Positions 1 through 6,223 are shown, counted from the first letter of the stretch. The stretch: DNA of 8,716 nt from an uncultured Methanomassiliicoccales archaeon (GCA_934234005.1 CAKQHC010000066.1:1-8716), one strand, 5' to 3'. Made by a program: numbers and translations. The notes: generated by a model from the sequence alone, not told the origin.

Positions 1-241
1 CTTTCAGGCCGTCGAACCACGTGTTTCCTTTGTAATTCATGTTAAAGAACGCATCGATCATGGACAGGTTGAGAGTCTTTCCGAAACGTCTCGGTCTGGT
101 AAACAGATACACTCCGTTTCCGTCATCGACAATATCAGAGATAAGTTCCGATTTGTCTACGTAATAGTATTTCCCGTCACGGATCTCTCTGAAATCGATT
201 TTTCCTGTCTGCGGCATTTTCAATTTAAACTCTCCGTTCAT
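1..241 (-). CDS. AAA-ATPase-like (DUF1703-type) protein, 5' part only
   Basis: The first 80 codons of a gene that runs off the left edge. The protein shows PQTGKIDF (9-16), then a Tyr-rich YYYVDKSEL stretch (25-33) and RPRRFGKT (49-56) followed by LNLSMIDAFF. This is the N-terminal pattern of the AAA-ATPase_like family (PF09820), where RPRRFGK[ST] serves as the Walker A region. Full-length members usually end in a PD-(D/E)XK nuclease-like domain, which is outside the window. Their role is poorly known; they often occur in many copies in gut archaea and Bacteroidetes. The start is ambiguous. ATG at 241 lies about 27 nt below a TATA-like box and would be leaderless. An in-frame TTG at 223 has GGAG 8 nt upstream, and ATG at 217 is also in frame. 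The right-edge gene has the same arrangement. Family assignment is confident; function is not. Confidence 0.85.
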   Translation of the reverse strand, partial: MNGEFKLKMPQTGKIDFREIRDGKYYYVDKSELISDIVDDGNGVYLFTRPRRFGKTLNLSMIDAFFNMNYKGNTWFDGLK

Positions 242-263
242 GCAGTATAATTGTGATTATCTG

Positions 264-273
264 ATTTTTAATT
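264..273 (-). promoter_or_regulatory. TATA-like box of the left AAA-ATPase-like gene
   Basis: On the minus strand this reads GAATTAAAAATC. Its centre is about 27 nt upstream of the ATG at 241, the usual archaeal TATA-to-start distance for a leaderless mRNA. Other AT-rich candidates lie farther up, at about 294-304 (ATATATT) and 318-329 (TTTAAATAT); they would give a short leader. Confidence 0.45.
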
Positions 274-507
274 CTGACTAGTGGATTCAGCCGACAAATA
301 TATTGAACCACATAGATATTTAAATGACCTTCGTAAAGCTTTCGAGTTTGAGATTGCTTTGTTATTACACTTCAATTCAATTGTTAAATAGGAACCGAGA
401 CAAATTCGATTTTAAAACACGGGTTCAACAATGATTCTAATCCTAACAATTAAACCAAAGATACGAACTTACATTATATACAGGCAACTGCCTTAACAAA
501 AGAAACT
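274..507. other. AT-rich divergent intergenic region
   Basis: Together with its flanks this makes about 298 bp between two divergent genes (242-539). I see no RNA gene, convincing small ORF or long inverted repeat. It holds AT-rich promoter-like elements on both strands, including TTATATA at 473-479 on the plus strand, and is otherwise featureless to the eye. Confidence 0.5.
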
Positions 508-517
508 CTTTTAAGTA
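508..517 (+). promoter_or_regulatory. TATA box of trmJ
   Basis: CTTTTAAGTA, centred about 27 nt upstream of the trmJ ATG at 540. No Shine-Dalgarno sequence precedes that ATG, so a leaderless transcript is the simplest reading. TTATATA at 473-479 is an alternative that would give a leader of about 40 nt. Confidence 0.5.
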
Positions 518-539
518 CAATGTAGCACTCATTCCGACT

Positions 540-1295
540 ATGCCTGAGATACGTATCGTTGTCGTTGGAGCAAAATATGAAGGAAACGTGGGCGCTATTG
601 CCAGATCTATGGCTAATTTTGACGTTAAAGAACTATATCTCGTTAACCCGTGTGAATTGGGCGACGACGCATACCGCAGATCGAAGCACGGAAACTTCAT
701 TCTCGACAATGCCTGCATCGTATCGAGTTTCGAAGAAGCAGTGAAAGACTGTTTCCTTGTTGTTGGAACCAGTGGCGTGACCACAAAACGCGACAGAAAT
801 TATACCAGAGTGCCTGTCCCTGTACGTGAATTTGCAGAACACTGTCGCGGTTATGAAGAACGCATCGCAATTGTATTCGGACGCGAAGACATAGGTCTTC
901 TCCAGGATGAACTTAATTTGTGTGACGTTTTGATAACGATTCCCACAGGCGAAGAATACCCCATACTGAATCTGTCACACGCAGCAAATATCGTGATGTA
1001 TGAGTTCTATCAAGCAGAACATATTCCGCGCAGACCCGAACCGGCCGACAGACATGAGAGGGAACTTATGTTCGAATTCTTCGGAGATCTCATGGCTGCC
1101 GTTGAATACCCTCCAAATCGCAGAGAATCTACCAATGTCATGTTCAGACGCATGATGGGGCGCTCCATACCAACAAAATACGAATACAATACAATCATGG
1201 GCATAATCGGAGATGCTGCAAAAATTATCAAATACGGAAAACCCTGGGAGAAAAACAAATCAGATGATGACGGGAAAGAAGAAAAGAATGACTGA
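540..1295 (+). CDS. trmJ: tRNA 2'-O-methyltransferase, TrmJ family (SPOUT)
   Basis: A 251-residue SpoU/TrmH-type SPOUT methyltransferase of the TrmJ branch, which uses S-adenosylmethionine to methylate the 2'-OH of nucleotide 32 in the tRNA anticodon loop. All three SpoU motifs are visible. Motif 1 is NVGAIARSM (16-24), with the conserved Asn and Arg. Motif 2 is IVFGREDIGL (111-120). Motif 3 is IPTGEEYPILNLSHAANIV (134-152), forming the knotted SAM site. The opening IRIVVVGAKYEGN is typical of the family. A C-terminal extension (about 165-251) ends in a Lys/Asp/Glu-rich tail, as in other TrmJ proteins. The start is the first ATG, at leaderless distance from a TATA box. The last 36 bp overlap the convergent FtsZ-like gene. 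Which base archaeal members accept at position 32 cannot be read from sequence. Confidence 0.92.
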   Translation: MPEIRIVVVGAKYEGNVGAIARSMANFDVKELYLVNPCELGDDAYRRSKHGNFILDNACIVSSFEEAVKDCFLVVGTSGVTTKRDRNYTRVPVPVREFAEHCRGYEERIAIVFGREDIGLLQDELNLCDVLITIPTGEEYPILNLSHAANIVMYEFYQAEHIPRRPEPADRHERELMFEFFGDLMAAVEYPPNRRESTNVMFRRMMGRSIPTKYEYNTIMGIIGDAAKIIKYGKPWEKNKSDDDGKEEKND

Positions 1296-2054
1296 ATCTT
1301 CCTGATTTGTTCTTTTGACAATGTCGGGAAGGTTTCCGGTTGTTGCAATGAGTTCGGAAGTCAGATTGAATGTGAAATCCGAATTCACACTTCCTCCGAC
1401 CATTGCAACGGTTGTCCCCTTATCCGATTTAGTGCGGTACATCAAAGATTTTAGTGCACGCGTTACCGAACCTTTCGGAGAAAGATCCGAAGAATATGCA
1501 AGAGTGTAGGCATCCTCTGAGAATGTACTGAAAAACGGCCCACGCACATATGTTGTCAACATCTGTACTGCATATGCCAGCACATATGAATTGTATTTCA
1601 AAAGATCTAAAAAAGATGTATCCTCATCGTACACGTTTATTGTATCCATGTCGACTATGAAAGAGATATCTGCTCCGCCGGCAAGAACCTTAATCGCATC
1701 GTTACCCAATTTACGCCGTTCGTGTTCGAAAGCCATCGGAAGGCCCATAATGGCAATAATCTTTGATCCATGACTTCTGGCACAATCCATCACTGATTGA
1801 ACTGCTTTGGTGGTATGTCCGCCCAGCATTGAGAAAATGATTGCTACGCGTATTCCATCCAACATGCCGTCTACAAAATTCATCGTTTCTTCGAAAGATT
1901 CATTGTCCGAAAGCAAAAACGCATCGTCGTCTTTATCCAAAGCCGGCGTATCGTGTTTGAGAAATACGGTTTGTATTTCGATATCCAATGACGATTCGTT
2001 CAATATTCTGGATGCACCGCCGCCACATACAATCATCAAAGAATCATTTGTCAT
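1260..2054 (-). CDS. divergent FtsZ/tubulin-superfamily protein, probably without GTPase activity
   Basis: 264 residues. The order of elements follows FtsZ. MIVCGGGASRILN (7-19) matches the first nucleotide loop (GVGGGGxNAV). Then comes a predicted strand, RVAIIFSMLGGHTTKA (69-84), where FtsZ has the tubulin signature GGGTGTG. IIAIMGLPMAFEHERRKLGN (99-118) resembles the FtsZ stretch VAVVTxPFxFEGxxRxxNA, and SFLDLLKYNSYVLAYAVQ (147-164) resembles FtsZ helix H7. GTTVAMVGGSVNSDF (213-227) and SVILFFFPVI (254-263) resemble the C-terminal domain strands. Two hallmarks are degraded: the T4 G-box is MLGGHTTK, and the synergy loop NxDxxD is replaced by TFSED (177-181). The protein is shorter than FtsZ (about 350-400) and has no obvious C-terminal anchor peptide. 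I chose ATG at 2054, which overlaps the RHH stop by 11 nt and has GGTG upstream; an in-frame TTG at 2081 is possible. The superfamily call is by eye and needs a profile or structure search. Confidence 0.65.
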   Translation of the reverse strand: MTNDSLMIVCGGGASRILNESSLDIEIQTVFLKHDTPALDKDDDAFLLSDNESFEETMNFVDGMLDGIRVAIIFSMLGGHTTKAVQSVMDCARSHGSKIIAIMGLPMAFEHERRKLGNDAIKVLAGGADISFIVDMDTINVYDEDTSFLDLLKYNSYVLAYAVQMLTTYVRGPFFSTFSEDAYTLAYSSDLSPKGSVTRALKSLMYRTKSDKGTTVAMVGGSVNSDFTFNLTSELIATTGNLPDIVKRTNQEDSVILFFFPVII

Positions 2055-2307
2055 CGGTGACACCGTTATGCCTGCAAACAATTGCGTGCAACTCGGATTG
2101 CGGTATATCTGGAATAAAAATGTAATCGTCTTCAGAAGGACTGTTTTTCAATGCATCACGATCGCTATCGGACAACCTCGAAGAAATGAATTCGGAAACC
2201 GCGGTTGTAACAGCTTCGGACATGGATTGGACCATGCTGTGATCGACCATATATTGAAGCTCTTTAATCGTCTCGGGAGAGAGTCTAACAAAAATCCTGC
2301 CGTCCAT
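2044..2307 (-). CDS. ribbon-helix-helix (RHH) DNA-binding protein
   Basis: 87 residues. RIFVRLS (4-10) is the antiparallel strand that would pair in a dimer and contact DNA. SPETIKELQYMVDHS (10-24) is helix A and SMSEAVTTAVSEFISSRL (28-45) is helix B, the usual MetJ/Arc/CopG-type layout. A polar, acidic tail (46-87) follows. The start ATG at 2307 has a strong SD, GGAGGAG at 2313-2319, 5 nt upstream; earlier in-frame codons lack one. The stop overlaps the start of the FtsZ-like gene by 11 nt, so the two are probably cotranslated. RHH proteins next to ftsZ genes are known in Euryarchaeota (the haloarchaeal CdrS regulator of division genes), so control of this operon or of division genes is a reasonable inference. 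It lies 65 nt below aL12 with no clear promoter of its own. Confidence 0.82.
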   Translation of the reverse strand: MDGRIFVRLSPETIKELQYMVDHSMVQSMSEAVTTAVSEFISSRLSDSDRDALKNSPSEDDYIFIPDIPQSELHAIVCRHNGVTDDK

Positions 2308-2337
2308 ACGAACTCCTCCAATACAGAAAATAAGGGT

Positions 2338-2342
2338 AAAAA
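2338..2342 (-). terminator. possible T-tract terminator after aL12
   Basis: In the 65-nt gap between aL12 and the RHH gene, the minus strand carries TTTTT followed shortly by TTATTTT. Archaeal transcription can end at such T-tracts without a hairpin. No strong stem precedes it, so partial readthrough into the RHH/FtsZ-like pair is as likely as full termination. Confidence 0.25.
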
Positions 2343-2372
2343 GTTTGTAGTAGCCAAGATAGACCAACTAGT

Positions 2373-2684
2373 TCATCCGAACAGGGCGGAGAGACCGGCT
2401 GCGGCCTCTTCCTCACTGACTGCCTCTTCCTCAGGCTCGGCTGCGGCTGCGGCGGGTGCCTCAGCTGCGGCTGCTGCGGGGGCGGCGGCAGCGGCTGCGG
2501 GTGCTGCGATAGCGGCACTTGCGATAGCCTCTGCGATGTCGACTCCCTCAAGGGAAGCAACCAGTGCTTTGATCTTGGCTGCGTCAGCGTCGACTCCGGC
2601 GGCGGTCAGGACAGCTTTGATAGCGTCCTCGGTAATGTCTTTGCCGGCAGAGTAGAGCACCATTGCACTGTAGATATACTCCAT
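2373..2684 (-). CDS. rpl12: archaeal ribosomal protein aL12 (P1/P2-like stalk protein)
   Basis: 103 residues, the usual size. The N-terminal dimerisation domain starts [20 protein letters not shown] and continues through [25 protein letters not shown] long Ala/Pro hinge (about 57-82) and an acidic, flexible C-terminus ending [14 protein letters not shown] follow. Dimers sit on the C-terminal spine of uL10, and the LSALFG tip recruits translational GTPases (known for the family). ATG at 2684 has AAGGAG 9 nt upstream in the 19-nt gap after uL10. Last gene of the uL1-uL10-aL12 operon. The last 15 residues, [15 protein letters not shown], are identical to those of uL10. Confidence 0.96.
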   Translation of the reverse strand: MEYIYSAMVLYSAGKDITEDAIKAVLTAAGVDADAAKIKALVASLEGVDIAEAIASAAIAAPAAAAAAPAAAAAEAPAAAAAEPEEEAVSEEEAAAGLSALFG

Positions 2685-2703
2685 TTCATTCAACTCCTTT
2701 TGT

Positions 2704-3705
2704 TTAGCCGAATAATGCACTTAGGCCAGCGGCTGCTTCTTCTTCGCTGACCTCTTCTTCTTCCTCTTCCTCGACGGCGGCTGCGGCGGGTGCCTCAGCG
2801 GCTGCTACGGGCGCGGCGGCGGCTGCCGCAGACATTTTAGCTGCGATAGCGTCGGACGTGTATCCGCAAGCACGAGCAACAGACAGCATCTGAGCGTCTG
2901 CTTTCGCGACAAGGATGTCGATATTCTCTTTGGTCGGTATCGCAGCAGCGACGGAAAGACCAAGGGTCTCCCTGAACGCCTTAGCAATAAGCGGAACGAT
3001 AGTCTCCTTTGTGGGGAACGCAATCGAAACACCGAGTGCAAGTGCGTTGTGAGCTGCTGTAGCGAACATCGTGGAATAGTAATCTTCAGGAATGTCGAGA
3101 ACGTCCCTGTGGTAAACAACTCCCTCTTCGTAGGCGGCCCTAAGGTCCATACCGACGATCATAGGGAGGATTTCCAACTTGGGGAGCATTGCTGCGATAG
3201 GTCCGGAAATCGGCTCTCCGGCCTTCACCAGGGGGGTGTCCTTCTTGATTACGATCTTTCCTGCCTCGATAGCTGCAGGAAGGCCTATTTTTTGAAGCTC
3301 TCCGATAATCGGTCCGGGTCCGAACGGTGTCGGTCCTTTGGGTACAACGATATCGATAGGTGCGAGCTGTCCCTCCTTTGCAGGAGCGGGGGTCATGGTT
3401 GCCTCAAGCTTCTTGAAAAGTTTGAAGGGATCCATGTCCGTTGCGACAATTGCGCACTGACCGTGAATCGCGTCTTTGAGTGCTTCGAGTCCGGGTTTCT
3501 CCTTTGCTGCCTCGTCGATAGCCAAGAGCATAAGGTTGTTCTTGGTCATCTTCAATTTTGCGTGAGCCCTCAGACCGGCCCTCATAGACTGGACCTGCTG
3601 TCCGGGAATACCTGCCATGTCGACAACGGCAACAACAGGATACTCGTGCATGTCCTGTACCAACTCGCTTACCAGATCCTTCTTCCAAGCTGCGACGTGT
3701 GCCAT
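2704..3705 (-). CDS. rplP0: ribosomal protein uL10 (archaeal P0)
   Basis: 333 residues, normal for archaeal P0. The N-terminal rRNA-binding domain ([12 protein letters not shown], then [16 protein letters not shown] and KMTKNNLM) is followed by the archaeal/eukaryotic insertion, including [20 protein letters not shown] and [16 protein letters not shown] helical spine to which aL12 dimers bind (about 215-285) comes next, then an Ala-rich hinge, an acidic run and the LSALFG tip. It anchors the L12 stalk at the GTPase centre of the large subunit. ATG at 3705 has a perfect SD (GGAGG at 3713-3717) 7 nt upstream, inside the 16-nt gap after uL1. Middle gene of the stalk operon. Confidence 0.97.
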   Translation of the reverse strand: MAHVAAWKKDLVSELVQDMHEYPVVAVVDMAGIPGQQVQSMRAGLRAHAKLKMTKNNLMLLAIDEAAKEKPGLEALKDAIHGQCAIVATDMDPFKLFKKLEATMTPAPAKEGQLAPIDIVVPKGPTPFGPGPIIGELQKIGLPAAIEAGKIVIKKDTPLVKAGEPISGPIAAMLPKLEILPMIVGMDLRAAYEEGVVYHRDVLDIPEDYYSTMFATAAHNALALGVSIAFPTKETIVPLIAKAFRETLGLSVAAAIPTKENIDILVAKADAQMLSVARACGYTSDAIAAKMSAAAAAAPVAAAEAPAAAAVEEEEEEEVSEEEAAAGLSALFG

Positions 3706-3721
3706 CTTTGAACCTCCTTAC

Positions 3722-4360
3722 TTACATGATCTTCTCGGATGGACCCATTGTTGTCTTGACGTAGGCGGAAGCAATGTTGTGCTTTCCCTTCTCAAGTTTG
3801 GACTCGACACGCTTCAGAATAAGCTCGATGTTGTCGGCAATCTGCTCTGCGGTCATGTCCACGGAACCAACGGGTGCGTGGAAGGTCATTCTGTCTTTCG
3901 TCCTGATGGACACAGACTTGCGGAGACCGTCAATCATCGCTGCCGGATCTGCTCCGGGTGCGATGGGCTTAGGCATTTTTCCGCGAGGACCGAGAACGGT
4001 ACCGAGCCTCTTACCGACGACAGCCATCAAAGGTGCCTCGGCAATGAAGTAAGTAGTACTGTTCGCAATCTTCTTAGCCTGTTTCTTGTCGTCCGCAATT
4101 GCTCCGAGTTCATCGGGAGTAATTACGAGATCGGCCACGTCTTTGGCTTTCAAGGCTAGTTCGCCACCACCAATCACACAGATCTTGATGGACTTTCCGC
4201 GACCGTTGGGGAGGACGATATCCTCTGTGATACGGTTCTTAGGGATTGTCAAATCAACATCGGTAAGATTGATGGCCAACTCAACCGTTTCAGTAAAATT
4301 GCGCTTCTTTGCACTCTCGAGTGCTTTCTGCACAGCCATTACGGTTGGTTTTTCTGCCAA
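3722..4360 (-). CDS. rpl1: ribosomal protein uL1
   Basis: 212 residues, the archaeal length. The hallmark stretch GKRLGTVLGPRGKMPKP (116-132) and the C-terminal GSVDMTAEQIADNIELIL are present. uL1 forms the mobile L1 stalk that helps release E-site tRNA. In Methanococcus it also represses its own operon by binding its mRNA (known for the family). The start is TTG at 4360: AGGAGG lies 7 nt upstream, while the first in-frame ATG (codon 8) has no SD and would cut into the conserved N-terminus. First gene of the uL1-uL10-aL12 operon. uL11, which often precedes uL1, is not here. A hairpin-forming leader lies just upstream, and a second short hairpin (4311-4324) lies about 36 nt into the coding sequence. 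Confidence 0.96.
   Translation of the reverse strand: MAEKPTVMAVQKALESAKKRNFTETVELAINLTDVDLTIPKNRITEDIVLPNGRGKSIKICVIGGGELALKAKDVADLVITPDELGAIADDKKQAKKIANSTTYFIAEAPLMAVVGKRLGTVLGPRGKMPKPIAPGADPAAMIDGLRKSVSIRTKDRMTFHAPVGSVDMTAEQIADNIELILKRVESKLEKGKHNIASAYVKTTMGPSEKIM
4311..4324 (-). promoter_or_regulatory. small hairpin inside the uL1 coding sequence
   Basis: The mRNA reads GCACUCGAGAGUGC: a 5-bp stem with a CGAG loop, about 36-50 nt after the TTG start. Methanococcus uL1 represses its operon through a site about 30 nt into its own gene, so the position is suggestive. The codons spell ALESA, which is ordinary for uL1, so chance is quite possible. Confidence 0.25.
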
Positions 4361-4379
4361 TACAATTCCTCCTCGTAGT

Positions 4380-4409
4380 ACTTGCGAGTCATAAGACTCT
4401 CCTACAAGT
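4380..4409 (-). promoter_or_regulatory. hairpin in the 5' leader of the uL1 operon
   Basis: In the mRNA, ACUUGU pairs with GCAAGU (one G-U pair) and encloses an inner stem GAGUC/GACUC with a UUAU loop. A four-base bulge (AGGA) sits on the 5' side only. It starts within a few bases of the expected transcription start and ends 6 nt before the AGGAGG of uL1. An asymmetric internal loop between two short helices is the general shape of uL1-binding RNA, so autogenous control is a fair hypothesis. It has not been compared with known sites here. Confidence 0.5.
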
Positions 4410-4431
4410 AAATGTCCCTATTCACAATTAG

Positions 4432-4441
4432 TATTTAAAAG
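4432..4441 (-). promoter_or_regulatory. TATA box of the uL1-uL10-aL12 operon
   Basis: CTTTTAAATA on the minus strand, a near-consensus archaeal TATA box. The expected start of transcription is about 25 nt downstream, near 4411, giving a leader of about 50 nt. This is unlike the short or absent leaders of neighbouring operons. Confidence 0.7.
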
Positions 4442-4481
4442 ATATTATCGCCGGACATGTGCAGGCAAATAATGTGCCGAA

Positions 4482-4503
4482 TCAGAATCTGACAGAAAAT
4501 CTG
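4482..4503. repeat. two adjacent small palindromes
   Basis: TCAGAATCTGA (4482-4492) is followed directly by CAGAAAATCTG (4493-4503). Each is a CAGA...TCTG palindrome. They sit between the stop of the XRE regulator gene and the uL1 promoter. They could be an operator, a weak 3' hairpin of the regulator transcript, or chance. Confidence 0.3.
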
Positions 4504-4510
4504 CCTAACT

Positions 4511-5023
4511 TCATATCAGATCTTTAAGATGATTCATCGCCAGGATTACGCTTGACGTAGGAATTACTCTTGATACAGGGATAGAAAGAATTTTTTCAAC
4601 CGTCGGTGCTACAATCGGTGCACACACCACTCCCAAAGCACCGTCCCTTTCTGCGTGCACCGCTGCGATAATCGCATCCTCTACGGTTGCAACGGGGTAT
4701 TCTTTGACTTTAACCGTCATTCCGTCCAAATCAATCTGATGGGGCATACTCTCTACCACAGCGGTGTCTGCTATAACCGCTATAAAACGGGAATCCTCCG
4801 GACCCTGCATTATCTTCAAGGCCTTGATGATTTGGCGTACGGTTCTCAGATTGGGTTCACGCACATCTTCCAGTATCTTGTACATCGTACTCTGCGAAAT
4901 TCCGCTGACCTGACAGAATTCGTTGAGAGACATACCCAATTCATCATCCAGAATATGTTTGAAAGCCTTACGGAATCCTCCTTCTTCCCTGAGCATTCCG
5001 GCAATGAGATCTGAAACGGTCAT
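4511..5023 (-). CDS. XRE-type helix-turn-helix regulator with C-terminal sensor-like domain
   Basis: 170 residues. Residues about 18-75 form an XRE-like HTH: DDELGMSLNEFCQVSGISQ, then TMYKILEDVREPNLRTVRQI. Residues about 78-170 are an alpha/beta domain with FIAVIADTAVV, a central AIIAAVHAERDGALGVVC and IPVSRVIPTSSVILAMNHL. This resembles effector-binding Rossmann-like domains such as PrpR_N, and archaeal XRE regulators of the COG1709 kind; I am unsure which. ATG at 5023 overlaps the trxB stop as ATGA, so translation is coupled to the reductase. Longer in-frame starts within trxB are unlikely. Last gene of the trx-trxB operon, which suggests a redox-linked regulator. C37 in the HTH and C134 in the sensor domain are the only cysteines. 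The ligand is unknown. Confidence 0.75.
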   Translation of the reverse strand: MTVSDLIAGMLREEGGFRKAFKHILDDELGMSLNEFCQVSGISQSTMYKILEDVREPNLRTVRQIIKALKIMQGPEDSRFIAVIADTAVVESMPHQIDLDGMTVKVKEYPVATVEDAIIAAVHAERDGALGVVCAPIVAPTVEKILSIPVSRVIPTSSVILAMNHLKDLI

Positions 5024-5904
5024 TCGACCGACCTCGCATACGATGCCGCCGACATCCCTGCGACGCATCCTTCCCCTACGGCTTTGGCAAGTTGCCATGG
5101 TTTTCCGGTTATATCCCCGCAGGCATAAACTCCCTTCACAGGCGTGGAACAATCGCGGCCGATACGTATCGTATCGTCAATTTCCGGCATAATGCCTATG
5201 TCCATGGCGACATCGACTGCCGAACGGGCCCCCAATTCTATGAAAATACCATCGGCAGGTATGACTGTACCGTCGGAGAGAGTTATGCTTTCAACCTTGT
5301 CGGAACCGTTTATGGAAACAGGTTTTGACTTGTATATGCGGACTCCACTTGATACGGCTTTGTCTATAAGCGCCTGGTTTACGCCGTCCTCCCACAAAAT
5401 CCATGATGTTTCTGATGCATAATGCGTCATCATCTCGGCCGAGACTGCGGCTTCGGATTCGTTTCCGACCAAAACTACCCTACGGCCTTTATAGAAATTA
5501 CAGTCACATACCGCACAATAACTCACGCCTTTTCCGTACAATTCGTTCTCGCCGGGCAGACCTAGTTTCAAACGGGATATGCCCATTGCAAGCACAACCG
5601 CTTTGGATTCGACAACTTTGCCGCTGTCTAAAACAAAACTGAACAGAGAGCCGTCGGTCGAAGCTTTAACTACATTTTCTTCTATGAATATTGCTCCGGA
5701 CTCGATAGCCTGAGCCTTTCCTTTCTTTAGAAGCTCGGCTCCGGCTACGAGCCCGGTTCCGAAATAATTGTCTAATTCCGTATCGGAAATCGCACTGCCG
5801 GACATTTTACCGACTACAATCGTCGATGCTTTCTTTCTGGAAGCATGCATTGCCGCCTGTATTCCTGCCGGTCCGCAGCCGATTACCAATACGTCAGCGT
5901 TCAT
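5020..5904 (-). CDS. trxB: thioredoxin-reductase-like flavoprotein with degenerate NADPH site
   Basis: 294 residues, close to TrxB size. FAD is bound by GCGPAG (9-14) and by the C-terminal CGDITGKPWQLAKAVGEG (262-279). The redox disulfide is C130-A-V-C133, followed directly by D134 and an extra C135 where most TrxBs have Gly. The NADPH region is unusual: GGGxSA is replaced by GNESEA (147-152), and the HRRxxxR motif that binds the 2'-phosphate is absent (ILWEDGVNQ at 169-177). Reductases lacking these motifs are known to use other donors: the F420-dependent DFTR of Methanocaldococcus and the ferredoxin-dependent FFTRs of some bacteria. The donor here is therefore inferred not to be NADPH. The ATG lies 4 nt after the thioredoxin stop and has no clear SD. 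The gene overlaps the downstream regulator by 4 nt. Thioredoxin next door is the likely substrate. Confidence 0.88.
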   Translation of the reverse strand: MNADVLVIGCGPAGIQAAMHASRKKASTIVVGKMSGSAISDTELDNYFGTGLVAGAELLKKGKAQAIESGAIFIEENVVKASTDGSLFSFVLDSGKVVESKAVVLAMGISRLKLGLPGENELYGKGVSYCAVCDCNFYKGRRVVLVGNESEAAVSAEMMTHYASETSWILWEDGVNQALIDKAVSSGVRIYKSKPVSINGSDKVESITLSDGTVIPADGIFIELGARSAVDVAMDIGIMPEIDDTIRIGRDCSTPVKGVYACGDITGKPWQLAKAVGEGCVAGMSAASYARSVE

Positions 5905-5908
5905 CGTA

Positions 5909-6223
5909 TCAGAACAGAGACGAAACTTCGGCTATGACGTCTTCTTTGGGCCTGAGACCTACGAGACTGTTAACAAGGACTCCGTTCTTGAAGACAAGAA
6001 GGGTAGGGATGGCGTTGATCTGAAACTTCATTGCAATGCCCTGGTTGTCATCGGTGTTGAGTTTTGCTACGCCTGCTTTACCAGCAAGGTCCTGGGCCAC
6101 TTCGTCCACAATAGGTCCCATTCTCCTGCAGGGTCCGCACCATGGGGCCCAGCAGTCAATAATCGCAACGGCGTTCTCTTTTATGAAATCGTCAAAATTC
6201 TTCTCGTTGAGTTCCGTAACCAT
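5909..6223 (-). CDS. trxA: thioredoxin
   Basis: 104 residues, a full thioredoxin fold. The active site is WCGPC (28-32), Asp23 is the usual buried acid, the cis-proline is in AIPT (Pro73), and the C-terminal glycine is in LVGLRP. It reduces protein disulfides in the cytoplasm and should be recycled by the flavoprotein encoded 4 nt downstream. One additional cysteine, C24, sits next to the buried Asp. ATG at 6223 has no SD and lies roughly 30 nt below an AT-rich box, so the mRNA is probably leaderless or nearly so. First gene of the trx-trxB-regulator operon. Confidence 0.96.
   Translation of the reverse strand: MVTELNEKNFDDFIKENAVAIIDCWAPWCGPCRRMGPIVDEVAQDLAGKAGVAKLNTDDNQGIAMKFQINAIPTLLVFKNGVLVNSLVGLRPKEDVIAEVSSLF

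Noticed and set aside
419..470. tRNA-like GGTTCAA followed by TCTAATCC
   Set aside because: The spacing does not form a T-arm, and no acceptor or anticodon stem can be built around it.
2054..2081. TTG at 2081 as the start of the FtsZ-like protein
   Set aside because: It would add nine residues inside the RHH gene without an SD; ATG at 2054 fits the short coupled overlap and the FtsZ N-terminus better.
2400..2520. Low-complexity GCN-rich tract that looks like a repeat
   Set aside because: It encodes the Ala-rich hinge of aL12; the matching tract in uL10 has the same cause.
1807..2655. Long plus-strand frame opposite the FtsZ-like, RHH and aL12 genes, ending in an Ala/Ser-rich tail
   Set aside because: The Ala/Ser run is the complement of the aL12 Ala hinge, and the frame crosses three real minus-strand genes; no family features.
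3049..3711. Long plus-strand reading frame opposite uL10 (about 220 codons)
   Set aside because: It is a shadow of the uL10 coding strand; it has no recognisable domain, promoter or SD, and the opposite strand is an unambiguous ribosomal protein.
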